From: Tidjanibacter sp.
GTDB lineage: Bacteria; Bacteroidota; Bacteroidia; Bacteroidales; Rikenellaceae
Length of the DNA: 9,510 nt
Direction: 5' to 3'
Assembly (NCBI GenBank): GCA_017628675.1
Contig: JAGBYS010000150.1
Span: forward strand, 1-9,510
Positions 1-5,793 of the stretch are shown here, piece after piece. Position 1 is the first letter of the stretch, and every line of letters begins with the position of its first letter. The notes beneath the pieces were generated by a model, which was not told the origin of the DNA, did not search any database, and saw only the letters and a program-made list of their open reading frames with translations. Made by a program: the position numbers and the translations under genes.

Positions 1-406
1 CCTCTTCGCCCAACCACTCGGGTTTAACGAAAGCCTCCTCCTCCGACGAAAGCTCAACCTCTGCCACTACAAGGCCCTCGTTGTCGCCATAGAACTCATC
101 CACCTCATAGGTGTGCTCACCGGCCTCAACAAGGTAACGAGTCTTGTCAATCACACCGGGCTCGCAGATTTTAAGGAGCTCCTCAACCTCGGCGGTGGGA
201 ATCTCTTTCTCCCACTCGTAGCGACTTGCACCGCTTGCCGAGCCGATACCTTTAATAGTAATAAAGCCCTTCTCGCCTTTAATCCTCACGCGAACAGTGC
301 GCTCGGGTACCGACGAAAGGTAACCCTGGGTGATGCGGGTAGCCTTCTTTGCGAGCGATTTGAACTCACCTGCTACCACAAATTTTCTTTCAATCTCCTG
401 TGCCAT
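1..406 (-). CDS. CYTH-domain protein (triphosphate tunnel metalloenzyme), 3' end outside window
   Basis: The visible 135 residues begin MAQEIERKFVV and carry the hallmarks of the CYTH/TTM fold: the ExExK motif (E4, E6, K8), a basic RVRIKG strand followed by ITIKG, an acidic EWEKEI strand, the KTRYLV strand, and EVDEF and VVAEVEL strands with alternating acids that would bind metal. Small stand-alone bacterial members of this family are mostly inorganic triphosphatases (tripolyphosphatases), with some adenylate cyclases; the exact substrate cannot be told from sequence. The protein should be cytoplasmic. Most of the domain is present; about 20 residues at the C-terminus are probably missing off the left edge. 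The start overlaps the end of the upstream gene by 17 bases, which suggests translational coupling. That neighbour is itself CYTH-like, so the two could form a functional pair. Family assignment is firm; tripolyphosphatase activity is inferred from relatives and from the phosphate-related neighbours. Confidence 0.88.
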   Translation of the reverse strand, partial: MAQEIERKFVVAGEFKSLAKKATRITQGYLSSVPERTVRVRIKGEKGFITIKGIGSASGASRYEWEKEIPTAEVEELLKICEPGVIDKTRYLVEAGEHTYEVDEFYGDNEGLVVAEVELSSEEEAFVKPEWLGEE

Positions 407-1055
407 AGTCGTACTCGTTTGCAAGGGGGTTCTTGGTCATAGCGATCACGCGTTTGATAGCCTGGAGGTAGTTGATGTTCTCAACGCCCTCAAGACCGCA
501 GTCGGCGATAGTTTTCTTAATGTCCTCAATCTCGGTCGACTCGGAGTTGATGGTTACAACCTTTGCACCGTTGATAAGTACATTACCAACCTCGCAAATG
601 GTGTCGTTCACCATATAACCAAACCTCTCCTTGTGTACCCTTACGGCAGCGAGGTCTTTGTTTGCCTCCACCATCTCCAGGAACTCCTCGAAGGTGTAGG
701 TGTCTTTGGTGAGGGCGGGCATCTCCACCATAAATGCGGGGAATACCTCCTGCTCCAAAACCTGACGCGAGATGGGGAACTCGCCCTTCATCAGAGGGTT
801 CCACTGCTCAAGGCCATCAACGGTCTGAACATAGGTTTTGATATCCATCTTGCCGTCGCGGATCTTGGTGTTGTTGATGTCGTTAGCGCGCGAGATGATA
901 TAGATCTCGTCGCTGGTACGACGCCATACTTTCTCGGGCACGGGCACCGACAGGCGAGCCATACGGGCGTGTGCAGCCTCGAAGTTCTGACCGAAGGAGC
1001 GGAACTCAAAACGGGGTTTCGAGATTGCTCCAATCTCCATTTTCTCTTTCGACAT
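390..1055 (-). CDS. divergent CYTH/triphosphate-tunnel-like protein
   Basis: This 221-residue cytoplasmic protein has no signal peptide or membrane segment. The start is MSKEKMEIG at 1055; an in-frame TTG at 1130 would add 25 residues read through a GC-rich hairpin, which I reject. Signs of a CYTH-like fold are the N-terminal RFEFRSFG strand (E17, R19), the paired basic strand NTKIRDGKMDIKTYV (K64, R66, K69, K73), AAVRVHKERFGYMV (R139, K142, R144), ICEVGNV (E155), INSESTEIED (E172, E175), and a C-terminal helix near 185-205 of the type seen after CYTH domains. The canonical ExExK at the N-terminus is not intact, so catalysis may be altered or lost. It sits directly upstream of a canonical CYTH gene and overlaps it by 17 bases, so an ancient duplication is plausible. 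That this is a coding gene is firm; the CYTH assignment is moderate and should be tested by profile or structure comparison. Confidence 0.72.
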   Translation of the reverse strand: MSKEKMEIGAISKPRFEFRSFGQNFEAAHARMARLSVPVPEKVWRRTSDEIYIISRANDINNTKIRDGKMDIKTYVQTVDGLEQWNPLMKGEFPISRQVLEQEVFPAFMVEMPALTKDTYTFEEFLEMVEANKDLAAVRVHKERFGYMVNDTICEVGNVLINGAKVVTINSESTEIEDIKKTIADCGLEGVENINYLQAIKRVIAMTKNPLANEYDYGTGD

Positions 1056-1090
1056 AGTCTTTATAGAATTTGTTTTGTTGTGAAAATTTC

Positions 1091-1121
1091 GGGAGCTCCC
1101 CACCCCACCTCGGAGGTGGGG
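1091..1121. repeat. GC-rich palindrome pair between lipoprotein and CYTH-like genes
   Basis: Two palindromes lie in the 106-base gap. GGGAGCTCCC (1091-1100) is perfect. CCCCACCT at 1103-1110 pairs with AGGTGGGG at 1114-1121 around a three-base loop, giving a very stable eight-base-pair stem. No T-run follows on either strand, so it is not a standard intrinsic terminator. It could be an RNA-processing or stability element that separates expression of the porin/lipoprotein part from the CYTH part, or a REP-type extragenic repeat. The structure is seen directly; the role is not known. Confidence 0.6.
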
Positions 1122-1123
1122 GC

Positions 1124-1167
1124 ATCCCAAAATGACATTCTATGCAAAAATTATCCCAAAATTACAT
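1124..1167. repeat. near-perfect 15-base direct repeat at the end of the LTD gene
   Basis: ATCCCAAAATGACAT (1124-1138) and ATCCCAAAATTACAT (1153-1167) match at 14 of 15 bases, offset by 29 bases. The second copy covers the stop codon and last Met codon of the LTD lipoprotein gene; the first is in the intergenic gap beside the GC-rich palindromes. It could be a remnant of a small duplication or part of an extragenic repeat. Confidence 0.55.
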
Positions 1168-1779
1168 CTCGGGGGTCTGCTCGATGTCAGCAACTTTCTC
1201 GCCGTTGGCAGCACCCTTGGTGGGAAGTGCGTAAACGAACTCACCGGTACCATCGGGTACACGCGAGAAGGTGTTCTTCTTGTTGTTGGTGAAGCCGCTT
1301 ACCTGGTTCCAACCTGCACCCTCTTCGCCACGTTTGAACTCGCTGAGTTTCTCATCGTTAGCGTTGTAGAGCTCGATGAATACATTTTTCTTGCCCGAAA
1401 GACCACCTTTGAAGATGTGGTTCTCGCTCTCGTAAGCATAAGCGGGATCGCCATCCTCTGCGGGGTCCGAAAGGTCGGAGCTCTCAAGAACTACAAAACC
1501 TTTAGGGGCGATAACCATATCCTTCGCGCCGGTCCAAGTGGTGCTCTTACCACCATCTTTCGAGCTGTCATACTTCACGATATATACCTCCCTGAGAGAA
1601 ACCTCTGCATCGGTAGTGTTGTAGAGCTCGATGAATTTGTCTGCACCCGAAAGCTCGTTCAGAACGATACCTTTTACGCCTACATTGTAGTCATCGCCAC
1701 CCTCTACGCCAAAGTTGTCATCACCACACGAAGTGAGTGCCAAAGCAGCCATAGCTGCAAATACAAAAAGTTTTTTCAT
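1162..1779 (-). CDS. lamin-tail-domain (LTD) lipoprotein
   Basis: The 205-residue product begins with a lipoprotein signal: basic MKK, a hydrophobic core, then the lipobox LTSC with the lipidated cysteine at residue 18. The cysteine is followed by GDDN; acidic residues just after the cysteine are the known Bacteroidetes signal for export to the cell surface. Residues from about 36 to 192 look like one lamin-tail (LTD) Ig-like domain: VLNELSGADKFIELYN at its start, a GFVVLES strand in the middle, and the typical end FSRVPDGTGEF then PTKGAANG. The LTD family is an adhesion or binding fold found in secreted bacterial proteins; no enzyme motif is visible. It lies 70 bases downstream of the porin gene, so a surface partner of the porin or a binding protein for its substrate is possible but unproven. 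An 18-base exact repeat inside the gene encodes the FIELYN motif twice. Confidence 0.82.
   Translation of the reverse strand: MKKLFVFAAMAALALTSCGDDNFGVEGGDDYNVGVKGIVLNELSGADKFIELYNTTDAEVSLREVYIVKYDSSKDGGKSTTWTGAKDMVIAPKGFVVLESSDLSDPAEDGDPAYAYESENHIFKGGLSGKKNVFIELYNANDEKLSEFKRGEEGAGWNQVSGFTNNKKNTFSRVPDGTGEFVYALPTKGAANGEKVADIEQTPEM
1363..1635. repeat. 18-base exact direct repeat inside the LTD gene
   Basis: The 18 bases GTTGTAGAGCTCGATGAA occur at 1363-1380 and again at 1618-1635 in the same reading frame, each encoding IELYN and flanking codons. The offset is 255 bases, exactly 85 codons, so recombination between copies would remove 85 residues without a frameshift. Confidence 0.7.
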
Positions 1780-1849
1780 AGTTTTTTGTTGTTTTAATTA
1801 GTTAATAAAAAAGTGTGTATTGGTTTTGTGTTTGTTTAAGTTTCTCGGA
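1780..1849 (-). promoter_or_regulatory. A-rich leader of the LTD lipoprotein gene
   Basis: The 70-base gap contains no gene and no convincing hairpin. Read on the minus strand it is rich in A and T, lacks a Shine-Dalgarno sequence, and ends AACAAAAAACT directly before ATG. A-rich leaders without Shine-Dalgarno are usual for well-expressed Bacteroidetes genes and support the chosen start. I see no clear -7/-33 promoter, so the gene is probably read through from the porin. Confidence 0.4.
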
Positions 1850-3250
1850 TTAGAATGCAACCTGGAAGCGGCACGAAATCATATGGAAATCAACGCCATT
1901 TGCACCTTTCGATTTATCAACATTTGCGGGGAATGGAGTAACCTCGCCATCTGCATTATAACCGGTGCTATAGGGTTTCTTGGCGGTCTTGTCGGTACCG
2001 TTCTGCTCGCCCTTACCGTTAGCGAATACATCGTTGTCGGCGAACTGGTAGTTGAGCATAAACTTCACATTCTCGATGGGATAGTAGTTGATACCCAGAG
2101 CGTACTGCATAGCCGAGCCACCCATATAGTATTTGTTGAGGTTAAGGTTGATCTGGTCTACGCGAGCTGCGAGCTCAAGGTCACCCCAGCTCCTACCGCG
2201 AGTGCAACGGGTGTATTTAGCACCACCTGCATCGTAGTTCTGCTTGCCACCAAAGAGCATATAACCAGCCTGAACATACCAACCGCTTGCGGGACGGAGG
2301 TCGGCACCCTTGTCGTTCTTCGAGAGGTCTACGAATGCCTGACGCGAAATGTAGGCAGCCTCATAGCGCAACGAGTTGTAGTGACCTGCGAGCTCAACGG
2401 TCCAGAGGAACTCGTGGTCAAGACCCTTGATAGCGTCGGTGTCGAGGTATTTCTTACGGTTGATGCTGGTCGAGTTGCGAGTGCTGTAGCGGATAGCGTT
2501 GTAGCCATCGGTCGAGGTCAGCTTGGGCTCGCGGTACGATACGGCAGCACCAATGTGGAGCGAACCGTTGGTCATCTTGTGCAAAGGACGCCATACAACC
2601 TTACCGGTGTAGCTCAGACCCTCGCTCAGACCGTAGTCCTTGTTACCATCCTCCATAAAGGTCTGCTCCTCGGCACCCTTGAGCTCGGGACCAAACACAC
2701 CTGCGCTGAGCCACAGAGCAGGAGTGTTGTAGCGGAAGTTCACACCCATATGGCGCGAAGGAGCCAAGTAGGTACACATTGCACGCTCCATAAAGAGGAG
2801 GTAGCGGCTGGTCGAGTTACGCTGAATTGAGAAGTTCTCCTTGAAGTTACCCATCTTGATCTGGAGGTTCTCAATACCGTCGTACTGGAGAATTGCATCC
2901 TTAATCTCGGGCATACCGCTGGTCCAGTCGGTATCGAACTCTGCATACCAGTTCTTGTCGATCTGGGTCTTCACAGCAAAACGGGTACGGCGGAAGCTCA
3001 TACCGTTACCAATCTGGGTGAGGTTTTTGTCGTAGCCGAAGAAAACGGCAGCATCGCCCTGAACGCGAACGTCAAACCACATTTTGTAGTTAGCCTCTTT
3101 GTTCTGGAATACCAAAATGCCATCCTGAACACTTGCGTTGATGGGCAACGAAGTCACTTTCTGACCATACTGGTTCACCTCAGCGGTCTGTGCCTGGGCA
3201 CCGCAAATCGATGCGATAGCCACTGCAGCAATAAGTAAAAGTTTTTTCAT
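1850..3250 (-). CDS. OprO/OprP-type (phosphate-selective) outer-membrane porin
   Basis: This 466-residue protein starts MKKLLLIAAVAIASICG with a Sec signal peptide cleaved around AQA-Q near residue 20. The mature part is a beta-barrel: alternating amphipathic strands throughout, with the porin O/P motifs FRRTRFAVKTQIDKNWYAEF near the first strands, IQIKMGNFKENFS-type strands, and near the C-terminus GDLELAARVDQINLN, YALGINYYPIENVKFMLNYQ and a terminal Phe (FQVAF) that serves as the signal for barrel assembly. Length is as expected for the family. Family members in Pseudomonas take up phosphate and polyphosphate; in Bacteroidetes the substrate is seldom known, so 'phosphate' rests on family plus neighbours. 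It follows the membrane regulator gene by 45 bases. Arg codons in the FRRTRF stretch are CGC/CGT, consistent with strong expression. Confidence 0.9.
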   Translation of the reverse strand: MKKLLLIAAVAIASICGAQAQTAEVNQYGQKVTSLPINASVQDGILVFQNKEANYKMWFDVRVQGDAAVFFGYDKNLTQIGNGMSFRRTRFAVKTQIDKNWYAEFDTDWTSGMPEIKDAILQYDGIENLQIKMGNFKENFSIQRNSTSRYLLFMERAMCTYLAPSRHMGVNFRYNTPALWLSAGVFGPELKGAEEQTFMEDGNKDYGLSEGLSYTGKVVWRPLHKMTNGSLHIGAAVSYREPKLTSTDGYNAIRYSTRNSTSINRKKYLDTDAIKGLDHEFLWTVELAGHYNSLRYEAAYISRQAFVDLSKNDKGADLRPASGWYVQAGYMLFGGKQNYDAGGAKYTRCTRGRSWGDLELAARVDQINLNLNKYYMGGSAMQYALGINYYPIENVKFMLNYQFADNDVFANGKGEQNGTDKTAKKPYSTGYNADGEVTPFPANVDKSKGANGVDFHMISCRFQVAF

Positions 3251-3295
3251 AGTTTTGTTTGTTTGGTTTGTAATTGGTTGTTTATTTGGTTTGTA
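3251..3295 (-). promoter_or_regulatory. A-rich leader of the porin gene
   Basis: The 45 bases between the regulator stop and the porin start contain repeated AAAC/CAAA runs on the minus strand and end AACAAAACT before ATG, with no Shine-Dalgarno. This resembles the leaders of strongly expressed Bacteroidetes outer-membrane protein genes. No clear TAnnTTTG box is present, so a separate promoter is uncertain. Confidence 0.4.
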
Positions 3296-4921
3296 TCAAA
3301 TTGACTTGATGAAATTTATCAGGTTGTCGCCCTTCTTCAGACCAAGTTTCTGGCGCAATCTATAGCGGCTTATCTCCACACTCTTCGGGGAAATATTCAT
3401 CAGCGTAGCGATATACTTCGACGAGAAGCCCAAGCGGAGCAGAGTAGCGAGCCTGCGCTCCGAGGTTGTAAGGTTGGGGAACTCCTCCGTGAGTTTCACG
3501 CTGAAGTCCTTATGCAGCACCTCGGCCTGGGTGTAGAACTCGTCTATCTCGCCCGAGAAACTTGTCCTCTGGCCGAGCTCCTTCTCAATCTCGGCAATGA
3601 TTCGGTCCTTCTCCTCGCCCGATGATTTGGCAGCCCTATGGACCTTCTCGGCGAGCATCTCCAGAAACTCCTTCTGCTCACTGATGCCCAGCGCCACATT
3701 GATAATCTCCTTGCGCTTGAGTTCCAGAGTACCGTGAAGACTATGATTCTCAGCCAGGATGGCGTTGAGTTCCATTGCGTTGAGAGCCTTCTGATTCTCA
3801 AAGAGTTCCTGTTGTTGGTTCTGGATGAGTTTGCGCGACGCCTCGTGCAATCGCTCCTGCTTGCGCACATAGCGGCCGAAGAAAACGAGCATCACAAGCA
3901 TCACTGAGCACAGAAGCAGCGCAATGTTGAGTTCCTCACCAACCGCCTCTCCGCCCGTGAGCAGCGAGAAGAGCAGATAGAAGACGATGATGGCCGCAAG
4001 AGGAGTGAGCACCAGGCCCGCAAGACCACGCCCCACCCTCAGCAGTTCGGGCATCTGGCTACGCTGAACAAGACCAACGCCCAGGAAACCTCCCAGGATG
4101 AGCGACCAAACCGAGAGCGGCGAGCAACCGAGCCCCACCCTCTCAATCATTCGGCCGGAGAACAGGAGCAGCGTGACTACCACCGCATAGCAGACCGCCA
4201 CAATTGTCTGAGTTGTAGCCTCGCCATAGCGTTCGGCCTCCACATCCATACGACGATTGAGCACACGGCCAAACAGCAACAATCCGCCCACGAACATCAC
4301 AAGAGCCATCGCTCCGCCTACCACACTACCCTCTTCGAGCAGCACCCTGCCGGCAAAAATCAACAGCGAGCCATTGTTGACACCCACAGCCACCACCAAC
4401 AGCGCAAGGCCAAGGATGACAAGGTGGCGCATATAGCCCGACAGCCTTATAAGGTGAATCGGGGGACGGCAGATAACCTTGCGGCAAAGCAGATATATGA
4501 GCGCAGCGACAACAGCGGCCACAATCGGGGCCACAAGCCAACTGCCCATCATAGTCCAACTGAAACTCTCGCCCAGCGAGAAGACCCTATAGCCCTCGAG
4601 TGCGCCAAGTAGCGCCATACATATCGACGGCATAGTGTCGAAATGGTCCAAAAGCAGCAGTGAAACAAGTGCAGCGAGCACCACCAACGACACGCCCGAC
4701 ATCCGCATACCCTCGCCATAGACACCAAGCAGCCCATCTGCGACGCTCCAAGTGAGAGGCATAAGCAGAGCCACCACACCAAGCAGGATGATGTTTATGG
4801 CCAAAATGCTCCTACGCACAGCACTTGTGGGCACGATAAGGCCAAAGGCAGCGGGCAACTCTCGGACAATCATTCGCCAGAGAATCAGCGCCATAAGCAA
4901 TATCGTAAATGCGTAAGTCAT
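3296..4921 (-). CDS. PiT phosphate-transporter-like membrane domain fused to LuxR-type HTH (putative transceptor)
   Basis: The 541-residue protein has three parts. Residues 1 to about 350 hold roughly nine or ten membrane segments. They line up by eye with both halves of PiT (PHO4) transporters: VPTSAV near 30 where PiT has its first GxxDAAN...STRAL region; HFDTMPSICMALLGALEG near 93-110 where PiT has the lPvSTTH...GA motif; SWTMMGSWLVAPIVAAVVAA at 121-140 matching the W...SWiiSP helix; GVNNGSLLIFAG at 180-191 for the second GxNDxAN; GGLLLFGRVL at 212-221; and GLGCSPLSVWSLILGGFLG at 263-281 for the second STTH motif. The key D, N and STTH residues are mostly lost, so transport is doubtful. 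Residues 355-475 are charged coiled coil. Residues 481-541 are a LuxR-like HTH (TTSERRLATLL, SSKYIATLMNISPKSVEISR) of the kind found on Bacteroidetes Y_Y_Y/TPR sensors. The upstream DUF47 gene ends 26 bases before the start. HTH call firm; PiT origin moderate; sensing inferred. Confidence 0.78.
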   Translation of the reverse strand: MTYAFTILLMALILWRMIVRELPAAFGLIVPTSAVRRSILAINIILLGVVALLMPLTWSVADGLLGVYGEGMRMSGVSLVVLAALVSLLLLDHFDTMPSICMALLGALEGYRVFSLGESFSWTMMGSWLVAPIVAAVVAALIYLLCRKVICRPPIHLIRLSGYMRHLVILGLALLVVAVGVNNGSLLIFAGRVLLEEGSVVGGAMALVMFVGGLLLFGRVLNRRMDVEAERYGEATTQTIVAVCYAVVVTLLLFSGRMIERVGLGCSPLSVWSLILGGFLGVGLVQRSQMPELLRVGRGLAGLVLTPLAAIIVFYLLFSLLTGGEAVGEELNIALLLCSVMLVMLVFFGRYVRKQERLHEASRKLIQNQQQELFENQKALNAMELNAILAENHSLHGTLELKRKEIINVALGISEQKEFLEMLAEKVHRAAKSSGEEKDRIIAEIEKELGQRTSFSGEIDEFYTQAEVLHKDFSVKLTEEFPNLTTSERRLATLLRLGFSSKYIATLMNISPKSVEISRYRLRQKLGLKKGDNLINFIKSI

Positions 4922-4947
4922 TGGGCAGGTTGTAATGTATGGAGGTA

Positions 4948-5595
4948 TTAGAAAGTGCGCTTAATGGCCATTACCGAGAGCTGATCGGCAGCCTCTTCGG
5001 CAGCGTCGGAAAGGTTCTCGATGTGGAGTGCGAAGTAGCGCAAGTGGAACTTTTCACTCAGTTTGAGATTCATCATCTCATGGAAGACCTTGCGTTTGAT
5101 GGCCTGAGCATACTTTTTGGTCTCCTTCTTGTAGAAATAGACCCTCGAAATCTTGTCGGCAATCACCTCGGGCTCCCTGAAATAGGCCTTAGCGGCGGGC
5201 AGAGCCGACTCCACGGCGAGAGTCGCAAACTCGGTGAGTTTCACAAAGTCGTTATTCAGCTCAGTGGGCACAAAGGGATTCTCAATCTCAAACTGCAACA
5301 GGCTATCGCTTAGGATGTTCACGATGTGACCAAGTTTCTCCAACAGGCGCATAATATCACCACGCGAACGCACCAGTGCGGTCTGGGTGTAGAGAGCATT
5401 CTCAATCTCCCTGCGCAACATCGTGGCCTCAGTCTCGCGCTGAGACATATTCTGCAGATTGTCGTTGAACCCCTCGGTCGAGGAGTAGAGATAGTTCCTC
5501 ACGCCATCCTTGAAGACGAGCAGCGAACTATCAATCAGATTGAAGTATTTGTCTATATTCTCAATGAGAATATCGTTCTTTTTAGGTCTAAACAT
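4948..5595 (-). CDS. DUF47 / PhoU-like accessory protein
   Basis: This 215-residue, all-helical cytoplasmic protein has the layout of the DUF47 (PhoU-divergent, Pit accessory) family and its usual length. The N-terminal half shows RETEATMLRREIENAL and SRGDIMRLLEKLGHIVNIL (about 53-95), matching the family's E..aD..rrei and R.Di..LleklD.ivd helices; the C-terminal half shows RVYFYKKETKKYAQAI and HIENLSDAAEEAADQL (about 151-206). DUF47 proteins are usually encoded next to PiT phosphate transporters and are thought to control or couple to them; here the next gene is the PiT-like fusion, 26 bases downstream. Several first-half acidic positions that bind metal in PhoU-like proteins are replaced (T59, G89, N93), while the C-terminal ExxxD (E193, D197) remains. 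It is the first gene of its unit, behind a gap with promoter-like signals. Family assignment is good; role is inferred from context. Confidence 0.85.
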   Translation of the reverse strand: MFRPKKNDILIENIDKYFNLIDSSLLVFKDGVRNYLYSSTEGFNDNLQNMSQRETEATMLRREIENALYTQTALVRSRGDIMRLLEKLGHIVNILSDSLLQFEIENPFVPTELNNDFVKLTEFATLAVESALPAAKAYFREPEVIADKISRVYFYKKETKKYAQAIKRKVFHEMMNLKLSEKFHLRYFALHIENLSDAAEEAADQLSVMAIKRTF

Positions 5596-5633
5596 TCCTT
5601 TTTAGGTTGGGTTCATACATACGCCTATCAGTA

Positions 5634-5641
5634 CAAATATA
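5634..5641 (-). promoter_or_regulatory. candidate -7 box of the phosphate-locus promoter
   Basis: On the minus strand this reads TATATTTG, an exact match to the Bacteroidetes -7 consensus TAnnTTTG. It lies 39 bases before the DUF47 start and downstream of the terminator of the previous unit, where a promoter is needed. I see no good TTTG -33 element at about 20 bases upstream, which may mean an activator is required. Confidence 0.45.
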
Positions 5642-5653
5642 TAAATAATTTTC

Positions 5654-5670
5654 ATTGTAGAGTGCACAAT
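5654..5670. promoter_or_regulatory. inverted repeat overlapping the promoter spacer
   Basis: ATTGT (5654-5658) and ACAAT (5666-5670) form a five-base inverted repeat with a seven-base spacer, placed just upstream of the candidate -7 box. It could be an operator; the short arms make chance possible. Confidence 0.25.
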
Positions 5671-5675
5671 AAGAA

Positions 5676-5716
5676 GTGTTAAGATTTCACCCGATCGGCC
5701 AAATTCAACTTAACAC
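5676..5716. promoter_or_regulatory. candidate operator: 8-base inverted repeat around a CCGATCGG palindrome
   Basis: GTGTTAAG (5676-5683) and CTTAACAC (5709-5716) are exact reverse complements, 33 bases apart start to start, about three helical turns. Between them lies the perfect palindrome CCGATCGG (5691-5698), almost at the centre. The near arm would sit about 50 bases upstream of the start site predicted from the -7 box, a normal place for an activator. The HTH protein encoded two genes on is an obvious candidate ligand, but nothing in the sequence proves it. Confidence 0.4.
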
Positions 5717-5739
5717 ACACTATGTCTGACATTTACACA

Positions 5740-5769
5740 AAAATAAAGACCCCTCAGAAAAGGGGCCTT
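5740..5769 (-). terminator. intrinsic terminator after the C11 peptidase gene
   Basis: On the minus strand AAGGCCCCT (5769-5761) pairs with AGGGGTCTT (5754-5746) in a nine-base-pair stem with one G-T wobble and a six-base loop, followed by TATTTTT. It lies 25 bases beyond the peptidase stop codon and separates this unit from the DUF47 unit. Confidence 0.88.
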
Positions 5770-5793
5770 GTAGAGTTATTGTAGAGTTTTAAA

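Noticed and set aside
1091..1121. Intrinsic terminator
   Set aside because: The stem is strong but there is no T-run after it on either strand.
1056..1130. N-terminal extension of the CYTH-like protein from a TTG at 1130
   Set aside because: It would translate the GC-rich hairpin into an atypical Gly/Pro/His-rich leader; the ATG at 1055 has a normal A-rich Bacteroidetes leader.
330..1292. Long open frame on the plus strand opposite the CYTH-like gene
   Set aside because: It runs antisense to well-supported minus-strand genes and across an intergenic gap, shows no family motif, and is explained by the codon bias of the opposite strand.
1820..2830. 336-codon open frame on the plus strand opposite the porin
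   Set aside because: The opposite strand encodes a clear porin; the plus-strand product has no signal peptide or recognisable motif.
3296..4921. Ordinary functional PiT transporter with the name pit
   Set aside because: The GxxDAAN and STTH residues are mostly missing and the protein carries a C-terminal DNA-binding domain, so a transporter name would mislead.
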